Origin: Pseudomonas sp. MPC6
GTDB lineage: Bacteria > Pseudomonadota > Gammaproteobacteria > Pseudomonadales > Pseudomonadaceae
Direction of reading: 5' to 3'
Assembly: GCF_006094435.1 (NCBI RefSeq)
Contig: NZ_CP034783.1
Location: forward strand, 5,979,001 to 6,043,000
DNA: 64,000 nt
Shown in pieces: positions 34,305 through 44,298 of this stretch (its first letter is position 1; every line of letters begins with the position of its first letter). A program made the position numbers and the translations under genes. The notes below the pieces were generated by a model. That model was not told where the DNA came from and did not search any database. It saw nothing but the letters and a program-made list of their open reading frames with translations.

Positions 34305-35246
34305 TTATTGTTCTGTCAGGGGGCGTATGCGCACACCCTGTTCGAGCCGCGCCAATTGCGCGACGTCGCCGATGCCGAAACCGATCTGGGTGACCGCCAT
34401 CGCGGCAATCGCCGTGGCGGTGCGCAGGGTCTGTTCAGGCGTGTCGGCGCTGAGCAGACCGTGAAGCATGCCGGCCAGTAGCGAATCGCCCGCACCCACG
34501 GTGCTGGCGACGCTGACCTTGGGCGGCGTGGCATGCAAGGCCGAACCGACACTGAACCAGTTCACCCCGTCGGCACCGTGGGAAATCACCACGTGTTCGA
34601 TGCCTTGAGCGTGCAAGCGGCTCGCGGCCTCGGCCTGGGCAGTGACCGAAACCACCTCGCAACCGAGCACGTCGGCCAGCTCTTCGGTGTTGGGCTTGAT
34701 CAGCCACGGCGCGGCCTTGAGCCCGGCACGCAAGGCTGCACCGCTGGAGTCCAGCGCCACGTTCAGCCCGAGGCTCTTCAACCGCACAATCAACGCCTGC
34801 AGCCATTCGGGGCTGATGCCTTGGGGCAGACTGCCGGCAACGACGACCGCATCATGACCGGGCGCCAGTTGCTCCAGGCGATCGAGCAACGCCTGCTGCG
34901 CCGCTTCACTGACCAGGGGTCCGGGACCATTGATGTCGGTAATGCGTCCATCGCTTTCCGCCAGTTTGATGTTGCTGCGCGTTTCGCCGGGGACGCGAAT
35001 GAACGCGTCGATAAAACCGCGCTTGGCGAACAGTGCTTCGAACGCCTGGGGATTATCTTCGCCGAGAAAACCGCTGACCGTGAGCTGATGCCCAAGGTCC
35101 GCCAGCACCTGCGCCACGTTCACCCCTTTGCCGGCGGCGTGGGTGTGCATCTCGTCGCTGCGGTTGACCTGTCCGGGGTCCAGGCGCGGCAACTGGACGG
35201 TGAGGTCCAGTGCCGGATTAAGGGTCAGGGTCAAGATCTTGGCCAT
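34305..35246 (-). CDS. fruK: 1-phosphofructokinase
   Basis: 313-aa PfkB-family kinase converting fructose-1-phosphate to fructose-1,6-bisphosphate. Motifs: N-terminal LTLNPALDLTVQLPRLDPGQ, sugar-phosphate part AGKGVNVAQVLADLG, and the C-terminal ATP/catalytic signature STVGAGDSLLAGMLHG. The ATG shares one base with the fruB stop (TAATG), so translation is coupled to fruB. Confidence 0.96.
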   Translation of the reverse strand: MAKILTLTLNPALDLTVQLPRLDPGQVNRSDEMHTHAAGKGVNVAQVLADLGHQLTVSGFLGEDNPQAFEALFAKRGFIDAFIRVPGETRSNIKLAESDGRITDINGPGPLVSEAAQQALLDRLEQLAPGHDAVVVAGSLPQGISPEWLQALIVRLKSLGLNVALDSSGAALRAGLKAAPWLIKPNTEELADVLGCEVVSVTAQAEAASRLHAQGIEHVVISHGADGVNWFSVGSALHATPPKVSVASTVGAGDSLLAGMLHGLLSADTPEQTLRTATAIAAMAVTQIGFGIGDVAQLARLEQGVRIRPLTEQ

Positions 35247-38107
35247 TACAGGGCCTCCACTAATGCGCGCACTTCATTCGCGCTGCCCACGGCCAGGGCC
35301 TGTTGGACAAGGGTTTGAGTCTGGGCCAGGCTGAGTTCGCGGATGCGCGCCTTGACCTCGGCAATGCTGCGGCCCGACACGCTGAGCTCATCCACCCCCA
35401 ATCCGACCAGCACCGGCACCGCCAGCGGGTCGGCCGCCAACTCGCCGCACACGCCGACCCACTTGCCATGGGCATGAGCCGCCCGCACGGTGATGTCGAT
35501 CAGTTGCAGCACCGCCGGGTGCAAGCCGTCAGCCTGGGCCGACAAGGTTGGATGGCCGCGGTCGATGGCCAGGGTGTATTGGGTCAGGTCGTTGGTGCCG
35601 ACGCTGAAGAAGTCGACTTCCTTGGCCAGTACCGGCGCCAGCAAAGCCGCCGACGGCACTTCGATCATGATCCCCAATTGCAGATCGGCCACGGGGATTT
35701 CCAGGCGCAGGCGTTCGGTCATGTCCCGGGCCTGACGCCACTCATCGACGCTACCGACCATGGGAAACATGATGCGCAGCGGACGGTTATCCGCCGCACG
35801 GAGCAAGGCGCGCAATTGCGCCTCCATGATGTGCGGGCGTTGCAGGGTCAGGCGAATGCCGCGCACACCGAGGAACGGGTTTTCCTCTTTGGCGATCGGC
35901 CAATACGGCAGCGGTTTGTCGCCACCGACATCGAGGGTGCGCACCACCAGCGGCCGACCGGCCAGGCCATCGAGCACGCGACGGTATTCGACTTCCTGGG
36001 TGGCCTCGTCCGGCGCTTGCGAGTGGGCCATGAAAATCAGTTCGGTGCGCAGCAGGCCAATGCCTTCGGCGCCCTGCTCCACCGCGCTGGTGACGCCGGC
36101 GCTTTCGCCGATGTTGGCGAACACTTCCACGGCGTGGCCGTCGGTGGTCAATGCCGGTTGATGGCGTTGTTCGGCGGCGGCCTTGAGGCGTTGCTCGCGG
36201 GTGTCACGTTCTTCGGTGGCGCGCTGCAAGGTGGCCGCGTCGGCGTCCACGTGCAGGCGACCGCGTTGGCCATCGAGCAGCAACGGCGTGCCCGGCGCCA
36301 GCAGCAATACCGCCGCACCCGCGCCCACCAACGCTGGAATACCCAGGGCCCGGGCGACGATGGCGCTGTGAGCGGTGGCACCGCCACGGGCAGTGAGAAT
36401 GCCGGCGACGCGAGTCGGGTCGAGACGGGCAACGTCCGACGGGCCGACTTCATCCATCACCAGAATGTACGGCTGCTCGGGCTCGCTCGGGGTTTCGACA
36501 CCACAGAGTTGCGCCAGCACCCGCCGACCGATATCGCGCAAGTCGGCGGCACGTTCGGCGAGCAAGGCGTCCTGCAACGACTCCTGCTGTTTGGCAGCCG
36601 CTTCAATCACCGCCATCCACGCCGCTTCGGCGCTTTCCCCTTGCTTGAGGCGGGTGGCGACTTCATCGGTCAATTCCGGGTCGTCGAGCATTTCCTGGTG
36701 GGTGATGAAGATCTCGCGAATCGCCTTGGATTTGCTGCGCTCGATCAGTCCTTCGATGTCGCGACGCACCTGCGCCAGCGCCTGCTGGAGACGCTCGCGC
36801 TCGATGGCGGCGGACTCACCGCGCAGCGGGTATTCAATGGCTTGCAGCACTTGAATGTGCGCCGGGCCAATCGCGATGCCCGGTGCGGCGGCGATGGCCT
36901 GAACCAGACTGCCGGACGCTGGCGCAAGGATTACCTCGGCCACATCGGCGATCACTTCGCGCTGTTGGCTCACGGCTGGCAGCGGCTCGACTTCTTCACC
37001 GAGGCCTTCTTCGATGGCGGCCATCAAGGCTGGCAAGGCATCGGCGGCGATGCTCGGTTCGGCGACAAACTCCAGCACCTGACCGCGCCGGGCGCCGAGG
37101 CTGAGCAGCTTGCTCAAGCTCTTCACCGACACCGCGCTGTCCTGGCCATCGACGATGCGCACACGAATTTCGCCTTCGAAACTTTTCGCCAGTTGCGCGA
37201 GGATTTTTGCCGGACGCGCATGCAGTCCGTGGGCATTGGCCAGGGCGATACGCGCGCTCGGCCAGTCCGCCGGCAGTTCGCCACCGAGTACTTCGAGGAC
37301 CTTGCGGCTGCTGGTGGCGCGACCCAACTCATGGCCACGACCTTCGATCAACAATGCACACAGCCGCTCCAGCAACGCCTGATGGGCTTCACCAAGGCTG
37401 GCCAGGCAGAACAGACCGCTCAATGGCTGGCCGAGATAACGCATCGGCTTGTCCGGGGTGACGAAGGCCAGGCCCGGACGCTTGACCGTTTGCTCACTGT
37501 GCAACCACCACAGGCCGTCGCCCAGCGGCAACGCTTCGACCTGCTGCAGCACCGCGGAGAAACCGTTGCTCACGCAGTCGGCCTGACGCAATAAACGCGC
37601 ACCGCGCCAGACCAGCTCTTCGAAATCATCGGCAGACACACCGAGGCCGATCATCTGTGCATCCAGCGCCAGCTCCTGCGGCGCGCCTTGCAGCAGCTTC
37701 AGCAAGGCTTCGGCGGAACTGGCGCGGCGCAGGGCCTGGCCCAGGTCGGTCTCGCCAAGCGCTCGGGTCAGCAGTTGCAGCAGGCGCAGGTGTTCGTCGG
37801 ATTTGGCCGCAATACCGATCGCCAGGTAGACGATCTGACCGTCGCCCCAATCCACGCCCTCGGGAAACTGCATGAGCCGCACCCCGGTGGAAAACACCTG
37901 GTCGCGGGTTTCCGGAGTACCGTGGGGGATCGCAATACCTTGACCGAGAAAGGTCGAGCCCTGGGCTTCGCGCGCCTGCAAGCCGGCGAGATACCCCTCG
38001 GCCACCAGGCCATCGGCGACCAGGTGCCGGGCCAGCAGGTTCAACGCCGTGGACTTGTCCACAGCCGATTGGCCCATGGAAATCTGCTCTATGGTGAGCT
38101 CGAGCAT
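35246..38107 (-). CDS. fruB: PTS multiphosphoryl protein FruB (EIIA-HPr-EI fusion)
   Basis: 953-aa cytoplasmic protein that passes phosphate from PEP to FruA. Domain order: IIA-Fru (1-145, H62 in IAIPHGTPE), a linker, HPr (about 285-370, H296 in GLHARPA), and enzyme I (about 400-953, H580 in RGGATAHSAIVARALG, with the PEP-binding GGDKPLPYWPIAKEENPFLG). The start at 38107 follows AAGGAG by six bases; a slightly longer frame is rejected. First gene of fruBKA, divergent from fruR with a Cra operator between. Confidence 0.96.
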   Translation of the reverse strand: MLELTIEQISMGQSAVDKSTALNLLARHLVADGLVAEGYLAGLQAREAQGSTFLGQGIAIPHGTPETRDQVFSTGVRLMQFPEGVDWGDGQIVYLAIGIAAKSDEHLRLLQLLTRALGETDLGQALRRASSAEALLKLLQGAPQELALDAQMIGLGVSADDFEELVWRGARLLRQADCVSNGFSAVLQQVEALPLGDGLWWLHSEQTVKRPGLAFVTPDKPMRYLGQPLSGLFCLASLGEAHQALLERLCALLIEGRGHELGRATSSRKVLEVLGGELPADWPSARIALANAHGLHARPAKILAQLAKSFEGEIRVRIVDGQDSAVSVKSLSKLLSLGARRGQVLEFVAEPSIAADALPALMAAIEEGLGEEVEPLPAVSQQREVIADVAEVILAPASGSLVQAIAAAPGIAIGPAHIQVLQAIEYPLRGESAAIERERLQQALAQVRRDIEGLIERSKSKAIREIFITHQEMLDDPELTDEVATRLKQGESAEAAWMAVIEAAAKQQESLQDALLAERAADLRDIGRRVLAQLCGVETPSEPEQPYILVMDEVGPSDVARLDPTRVAGILTARGGATAHSAIVARALGIPALVGAGAAVLLLAPGTPLLLDGQRGRLHVDADAATLQRATEERDTREQRLKAAAEQRHQPALTTDGHAVEVFANIGESAGVTSAVEQGAEGIGLLRTELIFMAHSQAPDEATQEVEYRRVLDGLAGRPLVVRTLDVGGDKPLPYWPIAKEENPFLGVRGIRLTLQRPHIMEAQLRALLRAADNRPLRIMFPMVGSVDEWRQARDMTERLRLEIPVADLQLGIMIEVPSAALLAPVLAKEVDFFSVGTNDLTQYTLAIDRGHPTLSAQADGLHPAVLQLIDITVRAAHAHGKWVGVCGELAADPLAVPVLVGLGVDELSVSGRSIAEVKARIRELSLAQTQTLVQQALAVGSANEVRALVEAL

Positions 38108-38249
38108 GCTTTCTCCTTTTTGGTGCCTGGGCACCAGGTATTGTTGTGAATGTTCAGCTTAGGCGCTGGGTACGAGCTTTTCAGAAGCCATTTGGCAGTT
38201 TCGCGGCAGAACCGGACAAATGCGCCTTAAACGTAGAAAATACGCCTGC

Positions 38250-38261
38250 TGAAACGTTTAA
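38250..38261. promoter_or_regulatory. Cra/FruR operator
   Basis: TGAAACGTTTAA, whose reverse complement TTAAACGTTTCA is the operator reported for Cra at the P. putida fruB promoter. It lies between divergent fruB and fruR, 143 bases from the fruB start. FruR repression relieved by fructose-1-phosphate is expected. Confidence 0.85.
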
Positions 38262-38406
38262 TCTAGATTGATTGGCACGTTACTCGATAATGTCTCATCC
38301 TTGAAGCCCAACTTGTCGGATGCGTTGAGACAAGGGTCGCCTGCCTGAATCGGGTAGGATTGGCGAAAATGTCGCGGCACGCTCGAAAAAACAAGGAAAT
38401 CCCGGG

Positions 38407-39402
38407 TTGAAACTCAGTGATATTGCACAGTTGGCCGGTGTGTCCGTTACCACCGCCAGTTATGTCATCAATGGCAAGGCCGAACAGCAACGCATCAGCA
38501 GTGCCACCGTCGAACGCGTGCGCGCGGTCGTCGAACAACATGGCTTCACGCCCAACCCCCAGGCCGCCGGACTGCGCAGTCGGCACACCCGCACCCTGGG
38601 CTTCATTCTGCCGGACCTGGAAAACCCCAGTTACGCGCGGATCGCCAAACTGCTGGAACAAGGCGCCCGGGCGCGCGGCTATCAATTGTTGATCGCCAGC
38701 TCCGACGATGCGCCGGACAGCGAACGGCAGTTGCTGCAACTGTTCCGCGCCCGACGCTGCGATGCACTGATCGTCGCCAGCTGCCTGCCGGCCGGTGATG
38801 ACAGTTACCGTCAGTTGCAAGCCAAGGGCATTCCGATCATCGCCATCGACCGGGTGATGGAGCCTGAGCATTTCTGCTCGGTGATCAGCGATGACCGCGA
38901 GGCCAGCCTGCAGCTCACGCGCAGTCTGCTTGAGCCGTTGCCCAAGCAGATCGCGCTGATCGGCGCCCGCCCGGAACTGAGCATCAGCCAGGAGCGTGCG
39001 GCCGGTTTCAAACAGGCGTTGGCCGGGTTTGACGGCGACATCCTGATCGAACACGGCGAATCGTTCAGCCGCGAGTGCGGCAAACAGTTGATGGACGAAT
39101 TGCTCCAGCGCCTGGGCCATTTACCGGATGCGCTGGTGACCACGTCCTATGTGCTGCTGCAGGGCGTGTTCGATGCCTTGCACGATTTCCCGCTGAAATC
39201 CCGCCCGCTGCGCCTCGGCACCTTTGGCGACACGCAGTTGCTGGACTTCCTGCCATTGCCGGTCAATGCCATGGCCCAACAGCATCAACTGATTGCCGAC
39301 AAGGCCCTGGCGCTGGCGCTGGCCGCCATCGAGCAGTCCGACTACCAACCCGGCGTGCAGGCCATCGCGCGGACCTTCAAGCAGCGCATTCGCCAGGACT
39401 GA
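38407..39402 (+). CDS. fruR: LacI-family fructose repressor FruR (Cra)
   Basis: 331-aa regulator. The N-terminal helix-turn-helix reads LSDIAQLAGVSVTTASYVIN with the hinge YLARSR-like segment (AAGLRSRHTRTLGFILPDLE), and the ligand domain is of the periplasmic-binding type (IPIIAIDRVME, LRLGTFGDTQLLDFLPL). TTG at 38407 is used as start because it follows AAGGAA and gives the canonical MKLSDIAQ N-terminus; no ATG fits. Divergent from fruBKA and expected to repress it through the operator at 38250. Confidence 0.93.
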   Translation: MKLSDIAQLAGVSVTTASYVINGKAEQQRISSATVERVRAVVEQHGFTPNPQAAGLRSRHTRTLGFILPDLENPSYARIAKLLEQGARARGYQLLIASSDDAPDSERQLLQLFRARRCDALIVASCLPAGDDSYRQLQAKGIPIIAIDRVMEPEHFCSVISDDREASLQLTRSLLEPLPKQIALIGARPELSISQERAAGFKQALAGFDGDILIEHGESFSRECGKQLMDELLQRLGHLPDALVTTSYVLLQGVFDALHDFPLKSRPLRLGTFGDTQLLDFLPLPVNAMAQQHQLIADKALALALAAIEQSDYQPGVQAIARTFKQRIRQD

Positions 39403-39405
39403 ATC

Positions 39406-40182
39406 GTGGAGCTGATCGACAGCCACACTCATCTGGATTTCCCGGACTTCGACGAGGACCGCCAGGCGCTGCTGGCCGAAAGCCGCGCCCTGGGGGTGCG
39501 GCGGATGGTGGTGCTGGGCGTGTATCAGGGCAACTGGCAGCGGGTCTGGGCGCTGGTGCAAAGCGATCCCGACCTGCATGCGGCGTTCGGTTTGCACCCG
39601 GTGTATCTGGATGACCATCGCCCTGAAGACCTGAAAACACTCGGCGACTGGCTGACGCGGTTGGCCGGTCATCGACAGGTGTGTGCAGTGGGCGAGATCG
39701 GCCTGGATTACTTCATCGAGACCCTCGATCGCGAACGTCAGCAGGGGTTGTTCGAGGCGCAGCTTGGGCTGGCAAATGACTTCAATCTGCCCGCGCTGAT
39801 CCATGTCCGGCGCAGCCACGCGGCGGTGATTGCCACGCTCAAACGGTTCAAGTTGCAACGCGCGGGGATCATCCACGCTTTCGCTGGCAGCAAGGAAGAG
39901 GCCCGCGAGTACATCAAGCTCGGTTTCAAACTCGGTCTCGGTGGCGCCGCGACCTGGCCACAGGCACTGCGCATGCACCGGGTCCTTGCCGAACTGCCGC
40001 TGGATTCGGTGGTACTGGAAACCGACTCACCGGACATGGCGCCCGCGATGTTTCCCGGGCAACGCAACAGCCCCGCGCATTTGCCGGCGATCTGCGAGGC
40101 GCTGGCGGGGATCATGGCGGTCAGCCCCGAACAACTGGCGGCTGCGAGCACCGCCAATGCCTGTGAGTTGTTCAACTGGTAA
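39406..40182 (+). CDS. TatD-family metal-dependent hydrolase
   Basis: 258 aa. The TIM-barrel metal site is visible: DSHTHLDF near the N-terminus, CAVGEIGLDYF, LIHVRRSHAAV, IIHAFAGSKEEA and ETDSPDMAP. TatD/YcfH-like enzymes are exonuclease-type deoxyribonucleases. Start is GTG, three bases after the fruR stop, so it is probably co-transcribed with fruR; any functional link with fructose is not apparent. Confidence 0.9.
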   Translation: MELIDSHTHLDFPDFDEDRQALLAESRALGVRRMVVLGVYQGNWQRVWALVQSDPDLHAAFGLHPVYLDDHRPEDLKTLGDWLTRLAGHRQVCAVGEIGLDYFIETLDRERQQGLFEAQLGLANDFNLPALIHVRRSHAAVIATLKRFKLQRAGIIHAFAGSKEEAREYIKLGFKLGLGGAATWPQALRMHRVLAELPLDSVVLETDSPDMAPAMFPGQRNSPAHLPAICEALAGIMAVSPEQLAAASTANACELFNW

Positions 40183-40199
40183 CTCAGTTGTGCACACAA

Positions 40200-40296
40200 T
40201 CCCTTGTGGGAGCGGGCTTGCTCGCGAAAGCGGCATGACAGTCGACATAGATGTTGAATATCAGTCAGCCTTCGCGAGCAAGCCCGCTCCCACATT
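40200..40296. repeat. REPIN
   Basis: CCCTTGTGGGAGCGGGCTTG and CGAGCAAGCCCGCTCCCACA, inverted, between convergent tatD-like and chemoreceptor genes. Confidence 0.85.
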
Positions 40297-40314
40297 TACT
40301 CGCGGTGTGTGGCA

Positions 40315-42345
40315 CTACACCCGGAACGCGCTGATCAGCTGCTTGAGCTCCACCACCTGAGCCGACAACGCACGACTGGCATCCTCGGTCCGGCTCGCAC
40401 CTTCGGCGGTCCGCTCGCCGGCGCGGTTGATCTCGACGATGTTCTGGTCGATGTCGTGAGCCACGGCGGTTTGCTGCTCCACTGCGGCTGCGATCTGCTG
40501 GTTCTGGTCAACGATCATGCCGACGGCACCGAGAATGTTTTCCAGCGCCTGCTGGACCTTTTCCGACTGCCCTACGGTGCCGCCGGCCATCTGATGGCTG
40601 GCGCCCATGGCCTTCACCGCAGCGCCGACACCGCTGTGCAGCCTGGCGATCATCTGCTCGATTTCTTCGGTCGATTGCTGAGTACGCTTGGCCAGGGTCC
40701 GGACCTCATCCGCCACCACCGCAAAACCCCGGCCCTGCTCACCGGCCCGGGCGGCTTCGATGGCGGCGTTGAGGGCCAGCAAATTGGTTTGCTCGGCGAT
40801 GCTCTTGATCACTTCCAGGACGCGACTGATGGACTGGCTGTCGCTGGCCAGTTGATTGATCACCCGCACCGACTGATCGATTTCGTTGGCCAGTGCCGCG
40901 ATGCTGCCCTGTTGGGACTCCACGAGCCCGCGACCGCTGATGGTCTCGTCGTTGACGCTGTGGGCGCTGCTGACCGCCGCAGCGGCACTGCGCGCCACCT
41001 CCAGAGAGGTCGCCGACATCTGGTTCATCGCCGTGGCGACCTGCTCGATCTGCGAACGCTGCCCTGCGACTGCCTGGCTACTCTGGGTGGAGACGTTTTC
41101 GACCTGCCCGGCCTGGCGCTCGACCTCGCCGACGGTCTGCCCCACCCGCTCGATCAAGTCATGGATTTTCTTCACGGTGCCGTTGAACACCTCGCCCAAC
41201 TCGCCCAGTTCATCGCGACTGTTGGCATTGAAGGTCACCGTCATGTCACCGGCCGCCACCTTGTCCATCATCGCGCCCAGGTGTTTGAGCGTGGTGCGGG
41301 TCGACGCGTAGAAGCCGCCGTAAAGGTAAAAAATCAACACGAACACCACCGACAACGCCACAGCCTGCAACACCATGTGAGTGCGGTTCTGATCCAGCCG
41401 CTGCTGCAATTGAGTGCCCAGAAACGTCAGGGAGGCTTCGTTGAGTTGATAGGTCTGATCCATCAGGCCCGTGACCTGATCGTAAAAGGCCTGCCATGGC
41501 GCATCGAGGGTGTCGGCCATCACCACCTGCTCTTCGAACAGCTCGATGGCTTTTTTCAGCGACGCTTTACTGCTCTCCGCCTGGCCGGCCAGGGTTTGCT
41601 GTGCCGCGTTGCTTGAACCCAGCGCATCTTGCAACTTCAACCCGTATTCGGCGTGCAGTTTTTCGATCTGTGCCAGTAGCTCGTCGAAACGGGTGCTCGA
41701 GGATGAATTGAGAAAACCCTGCCCCAGGGAGTAAGCACCCATGGCTCGACCATCGCCCAGGGTCTGGGTGATGAGGGGTGTGACGTGGGTGATGAGTTCG
41801 CTCAGCTGTCGCATGTCGCTTTGGTTGTCGCGGCTGAGCCCGGCCTGACTGGCGATGATCTGGCTGAAGATTTGCGCATTGCCCAGCAACTTGCCGATCA
41901 GCGCACTTTTGCTTTGCATCGAGGTTTCCGCCTGCTGGGCCTTGAACGCAGCAATCATTTCATCGCGCTTGGCGTCGAATACGCTGATTTGCTCCGGATC
42001 GGTCGCCATCGCCGCCAACCCTTGCATACGCGCGAGGACGCTTTGCTCCAAGGCATTGATTTTGCCCTCGACATTGCTGGCCTTGCCGGATTGACCGAGC
42101 GTGACGTTGATCTGTACCAGGTTGTTCAGGGTCTCCAGGTCGCGCCGCAAGGTCAGGCTGCTGCCCAGCAGGTCGAGGCTTTGCAGTTCGACCCGGGTGC
42201 CCTGGAATTCGCGATAGGAATCGCGTACCAGATAGAAGTTGGTCACCAGCATCGGCACGAGGAACAGCACGCTGATCAGACTGAACTTCATCCCGAAACT
42301 CAGGCGGTTCATCAACGCGACGGCGGGATAGAGCAAGCTCTTCAC
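40315..42345 (-). CDS. Methyl-accepting chemotaxis protein
   Basis: 676-aa transmembrane chemoreceptor. TM1 is near residues 20-40 ([19 protein letters not shown]); a periplasmic region of ~285 residues, predicted helical and rich in Gln/Leu/Ala, follows; TM2 near 325-347 ([18 protein letters not shown]); HAMP 348-400 ([20 protein letters not shown]); then the signalling domain with the hairpin tip [20 protein letters not shown] and [20 protein letters not shown]. Start is GTG with GGGAG upstream. The ligand is unknown. Its place beside ampE matches P. aeruginosa gene order. Confidence 0.93.
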   Translation of the reverse strand: MKSLLYPAVALMNRLSFGMKFSLISVLFLVPMLVTNFYLVRDSYREFQGTRVELQSLDLLGSSLTLRRDLETLNNLVQINVTLGQSGKASNVEGKINALEQSVLARMQGLAAMATDPEQISVFDAKRDEMIAAFKAQQAETSMQSKSALIGKLLGNAQIFSQIIASQAGLSRDNQSDMRQLSELITHVTPLITQTLGDGRAMGAYSLGQGFLNSSSSTRFDELLAQIEKLHAEYGLKLQDALGSSNAAQQTLAGQAESSKASLKKAIELFEEQVVMADTLDAPWQAFYDQVTGLMDQTYQLNEASLTFLGTQLQQRLDQNRTHMVLQAVALSVVFVLIFYLYGGFYASTRTTLKHLGAMMDKVAAGDMTVTFNANSRDELGELGEVFNGTVKKIHDLIERVGQTVGEVERQAGQVENVSTQSSQAVAGQRSQIEQVATAMNQMSATSLEVARSAAAAVSSAHSVNDETISGRGLVESQQGSIAALANEIDQSVRVINQLASDSQSISRVLEVIKSIAEQTNLLALNAAIEAARAGEQGRGFAVVADEVRTLAKRTQQSTEEIEQMIARLHSGVGAAVKAMGASHQMAGGTVGQSEKVQQALENILGAVGMIVDQNQQIAAAVEQQTAVAHDIDQNIVEINRAGERTAEGASRTEDASRALSAQVVELKQLISAFRV

Positions 42346-42568
42346 GGATAGTCTCCCTTGGATTTCTTATTTTTATTCAGGCACGGATCGAGAGCAGATG
42401 GCCACTATTCGACGCTGTCTCTGTATAACTTAAATCGGCGGGAGGTTTTGTAACTTAAGGTTAACGGCGGGGCCTGTTCATCGGGCAGGTGATGTCTTTG
42501 GACGACTGAGACCTCTCGGGTGAGGGGAGGCTTGCCCCAATGATGTTCAGTTAAGCGTATGCGGCCTA

Positions 42569-42670
42569 CTGTAGGAGCGAGCTTGCTCGCGATGGTCGTT
42601 AACGATAACGCTTGTTTACTGGGTAAACGCGGCGCACTTGAGCCCATCGCGAGCAAGCTCGCTCCTACAA
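42569..42670. repeat. REPIN
   Basis: CTGTAGGAGCGAGCTTGCTC and CGCGAGCAAGCTCGCTCCTA, inverted. With about 220 bases of A/T-richer sequence it fills the 327-base gap between the chemoreceptor and ampE; no gene is seen there. Confidence 0.85.
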
Positions 42671-42672
42671 CG

Positions 42673-43509
42673 CTATGGCAACACGGTCCACAGCGCAAAA
42701 CCCGCATACCAGAGCACTGCCGCGCGCAGCAGCAGTTCCCAGATCCGGTCGAGGCTGTTGATGCCATCCGGGCCGACCACCGGTGCCGGAATTTCACCCG
42801 CCACCAGTCCGACCTTCTCGATCAACCGGGCGGCGCTGATGTTCCAGTTCAGCAGCTCGTGCAACATCACCCGGCCGACCGCGACAAAGTTGCCGACCAA
42901 GGCAAAACTCGCCGCCAGCAACCGCACCGGCACCCAATCGAACGCGTGACGCAGTTGTGCCGCGCGCTCGACCACGGCCGGGTTCTGCCCGTGTTCTTCG
43001 GCCAGCGCCAGCAGTCGATAGCTCAGCGCGGCGACCGGCCCCAGCAGGAAATACCAGAAAATCACCGCAAAGAAGCTCTGGTAAGCCTCCCACAACAGAT
43101 GCCCCTGGACCCGCTCCAGCAACTGGTCGGCGCTGTCGGCGCAGATTCCCAGGTCACGTTGCGCCACGTGGGCGGCGGCCTGCAGGTCTTCCCGACGCCA
43201 GGCATCGCGAAACGGGCCGAGACCGGCCAGCAGATCACCGCGGCCCAGGCTGTAAATCACCACCAGCAAATGCACGGGCAACGCCAGCAGACCGTAGGCC
43301 ACCGGTTCCAGCACCAGCAACAGCAAGCCCAGCAGCGCCACGGGCAACAACACCAGCACCAGCAGGATCAGCCATGGCCGATTGACCAGACGTGCACTGG
43401 CCTCAAGCTTGTGCAGTTCGCGCACCCAACCGCCATCACGCTGGACCCGATGGCGCAGGGCCGAGAACTTCTCTATCCAGACCGCCAACAGCAACACCAG
43501 AAAACTCAT
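42673..43509 (-). CDS. ampE: AmpE inner-membrane regulatory protein
   Basis: 278 aa with about four membrane segments (LLLAVWIEKF; LILLVLVLLPVALLGLLLLV; FFAVIFWYFLLGPVAALSYR; C-terminal LLRAAVLWYAGFALWTVL). The N-terminal half keeps the AmpE/CobD-like signature. AmpE belongs to the ampDE operon linked to peptidoglycan recycling and beta-lactamase control; its biochemical role is unclear. The ATG overlaps the ampD stop by four bases. Confidence 0.93.
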   Translation of the reverse strand: MSFLVLLLAVWIEKFSALRHRVQRDGGWVRELHKLEASARLVNRPWLILLVLVLLPVALLGLLLLVLEPVAYGLLALPVHLLVVIYSLGRGDLLAGLGPFRDAWRREDLQAAAHVAQRDLGICADSADQLLERVQGHLLWEAYQSFFAVIFWYFLLGPVAALSYRLLALAEEHGQNPAVVERAAQLRHAFDWVPVRLLAASFALVGNFVAVGRVMLHELLNWNISAARLIEKVGLVAGEIPAPVVGPDGINSLDRIWELLLRAAVLWYAGFALWTVLP

Positions 43510-44066
43510 TGTTGTTCCTCTTTTTCCAGAGCGGCGCGATAGCGTGCCCAGTCGAACGCTGGCCCCGGATCGGTTTTGCGGCCAGGGGCGATGTCGCTAT
43601 GCCCGCAGATGCGTTGCGCGGTGATGGCTGTGAAGGTGCTTTGCAGCTGCCGGGTCAGGGCCGTCAACGCCTCATACTGCGCATCGGTGAACGGCAGATC
43701 ATCCGTGCCTTCGAGCTCGATGCCCACGGAAAAATCGTTACAGGTTTCCCGACCTTCAAAACTCGAGACGCCGGCGTGCCAGGCGCGCTCGAGACACGAG
43801 ACAAACTGAGTGACAGTGCCATCACGTTCGATCAGGAAGTGCGCCGACACGCGCAGGTCGGCGATTCCTGCAAAGTAGGGATGCTCCGTGACATCCAGAC
43901 GATTCTGGAAAAATTCCTGCACCTTGCCGGTGGCGAACTGTGCCGGCGGCAGGCTGATGTTGTGGATCACCAGCAGGGAAATTTCGCCCGGGGGGCGCGC
44001 ATTGAAGTTGGGCGATGGGCATACATTCACGCCCTGACACCAACCGCTCGCGGGGTCCAACTGCAT
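43506..44066 (-). CDS. ampD: 1,6-anhydro-N-acetylmuramyl-L-alanine amidase AmpD
   Basis: 186-aa cytoplasmic zinc amidase that removes the peptide from anhydroMurNAc during wall recycling; loss derepresses AmpC in many Gram-negatives. Zinc ligands appear in LLVIHNISLPP (His), and GHSDIAPGRKTDPGPAFDW (His and Asp). CNDFSVGIELEGTDDLPF is a family block. No signal peptide, as expected for the cytosolic enzyme. First gene of ampDE, divergent from nadC. Confidence 0.95.
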   Translation of the reverse strand: MQLDPASGWCQGVNVCPSPNFNARPPGEISLLVIHNISLPPAQFATGKVQEFFQNRLDVTEHPYFAGIADLRVSAHFLIERDGTVTQFVSCLERAWHAGVSSFEGRETCNDFSVGIELEGTDDLPFTDAQYEALTALTRQLQSTFTAITAQRICGHSDIAPGRKTDPGPAFDWARYRAALEKEEQQ

Positions 44067-44298
44067 ACAGATTCCTTCAACGACGACTGTGTTGGCGCCC
44101 AGTATGCCGCGATAGACCCTCCGGGCGCGATCACTTGCCGCGATTGAGCCGTTGCAGGGTGCCGATCACCGACGCCAGGGTCGCTCGAACGGCGAATCGA
44201 CCGGATGCAGGTCCCAGAGTGATGGGAAAGACGCTGATGCCTTGGGTTGCTCCCCGCCATGGCCCTATAATCGAACCACTTTGTTTGTGGAGTCTGTT

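Noticed and set aside
35303..37594. 763-codon frame opposite fruB
   Set aside because: Shadow of the FruB enzyme I and HPr domains.
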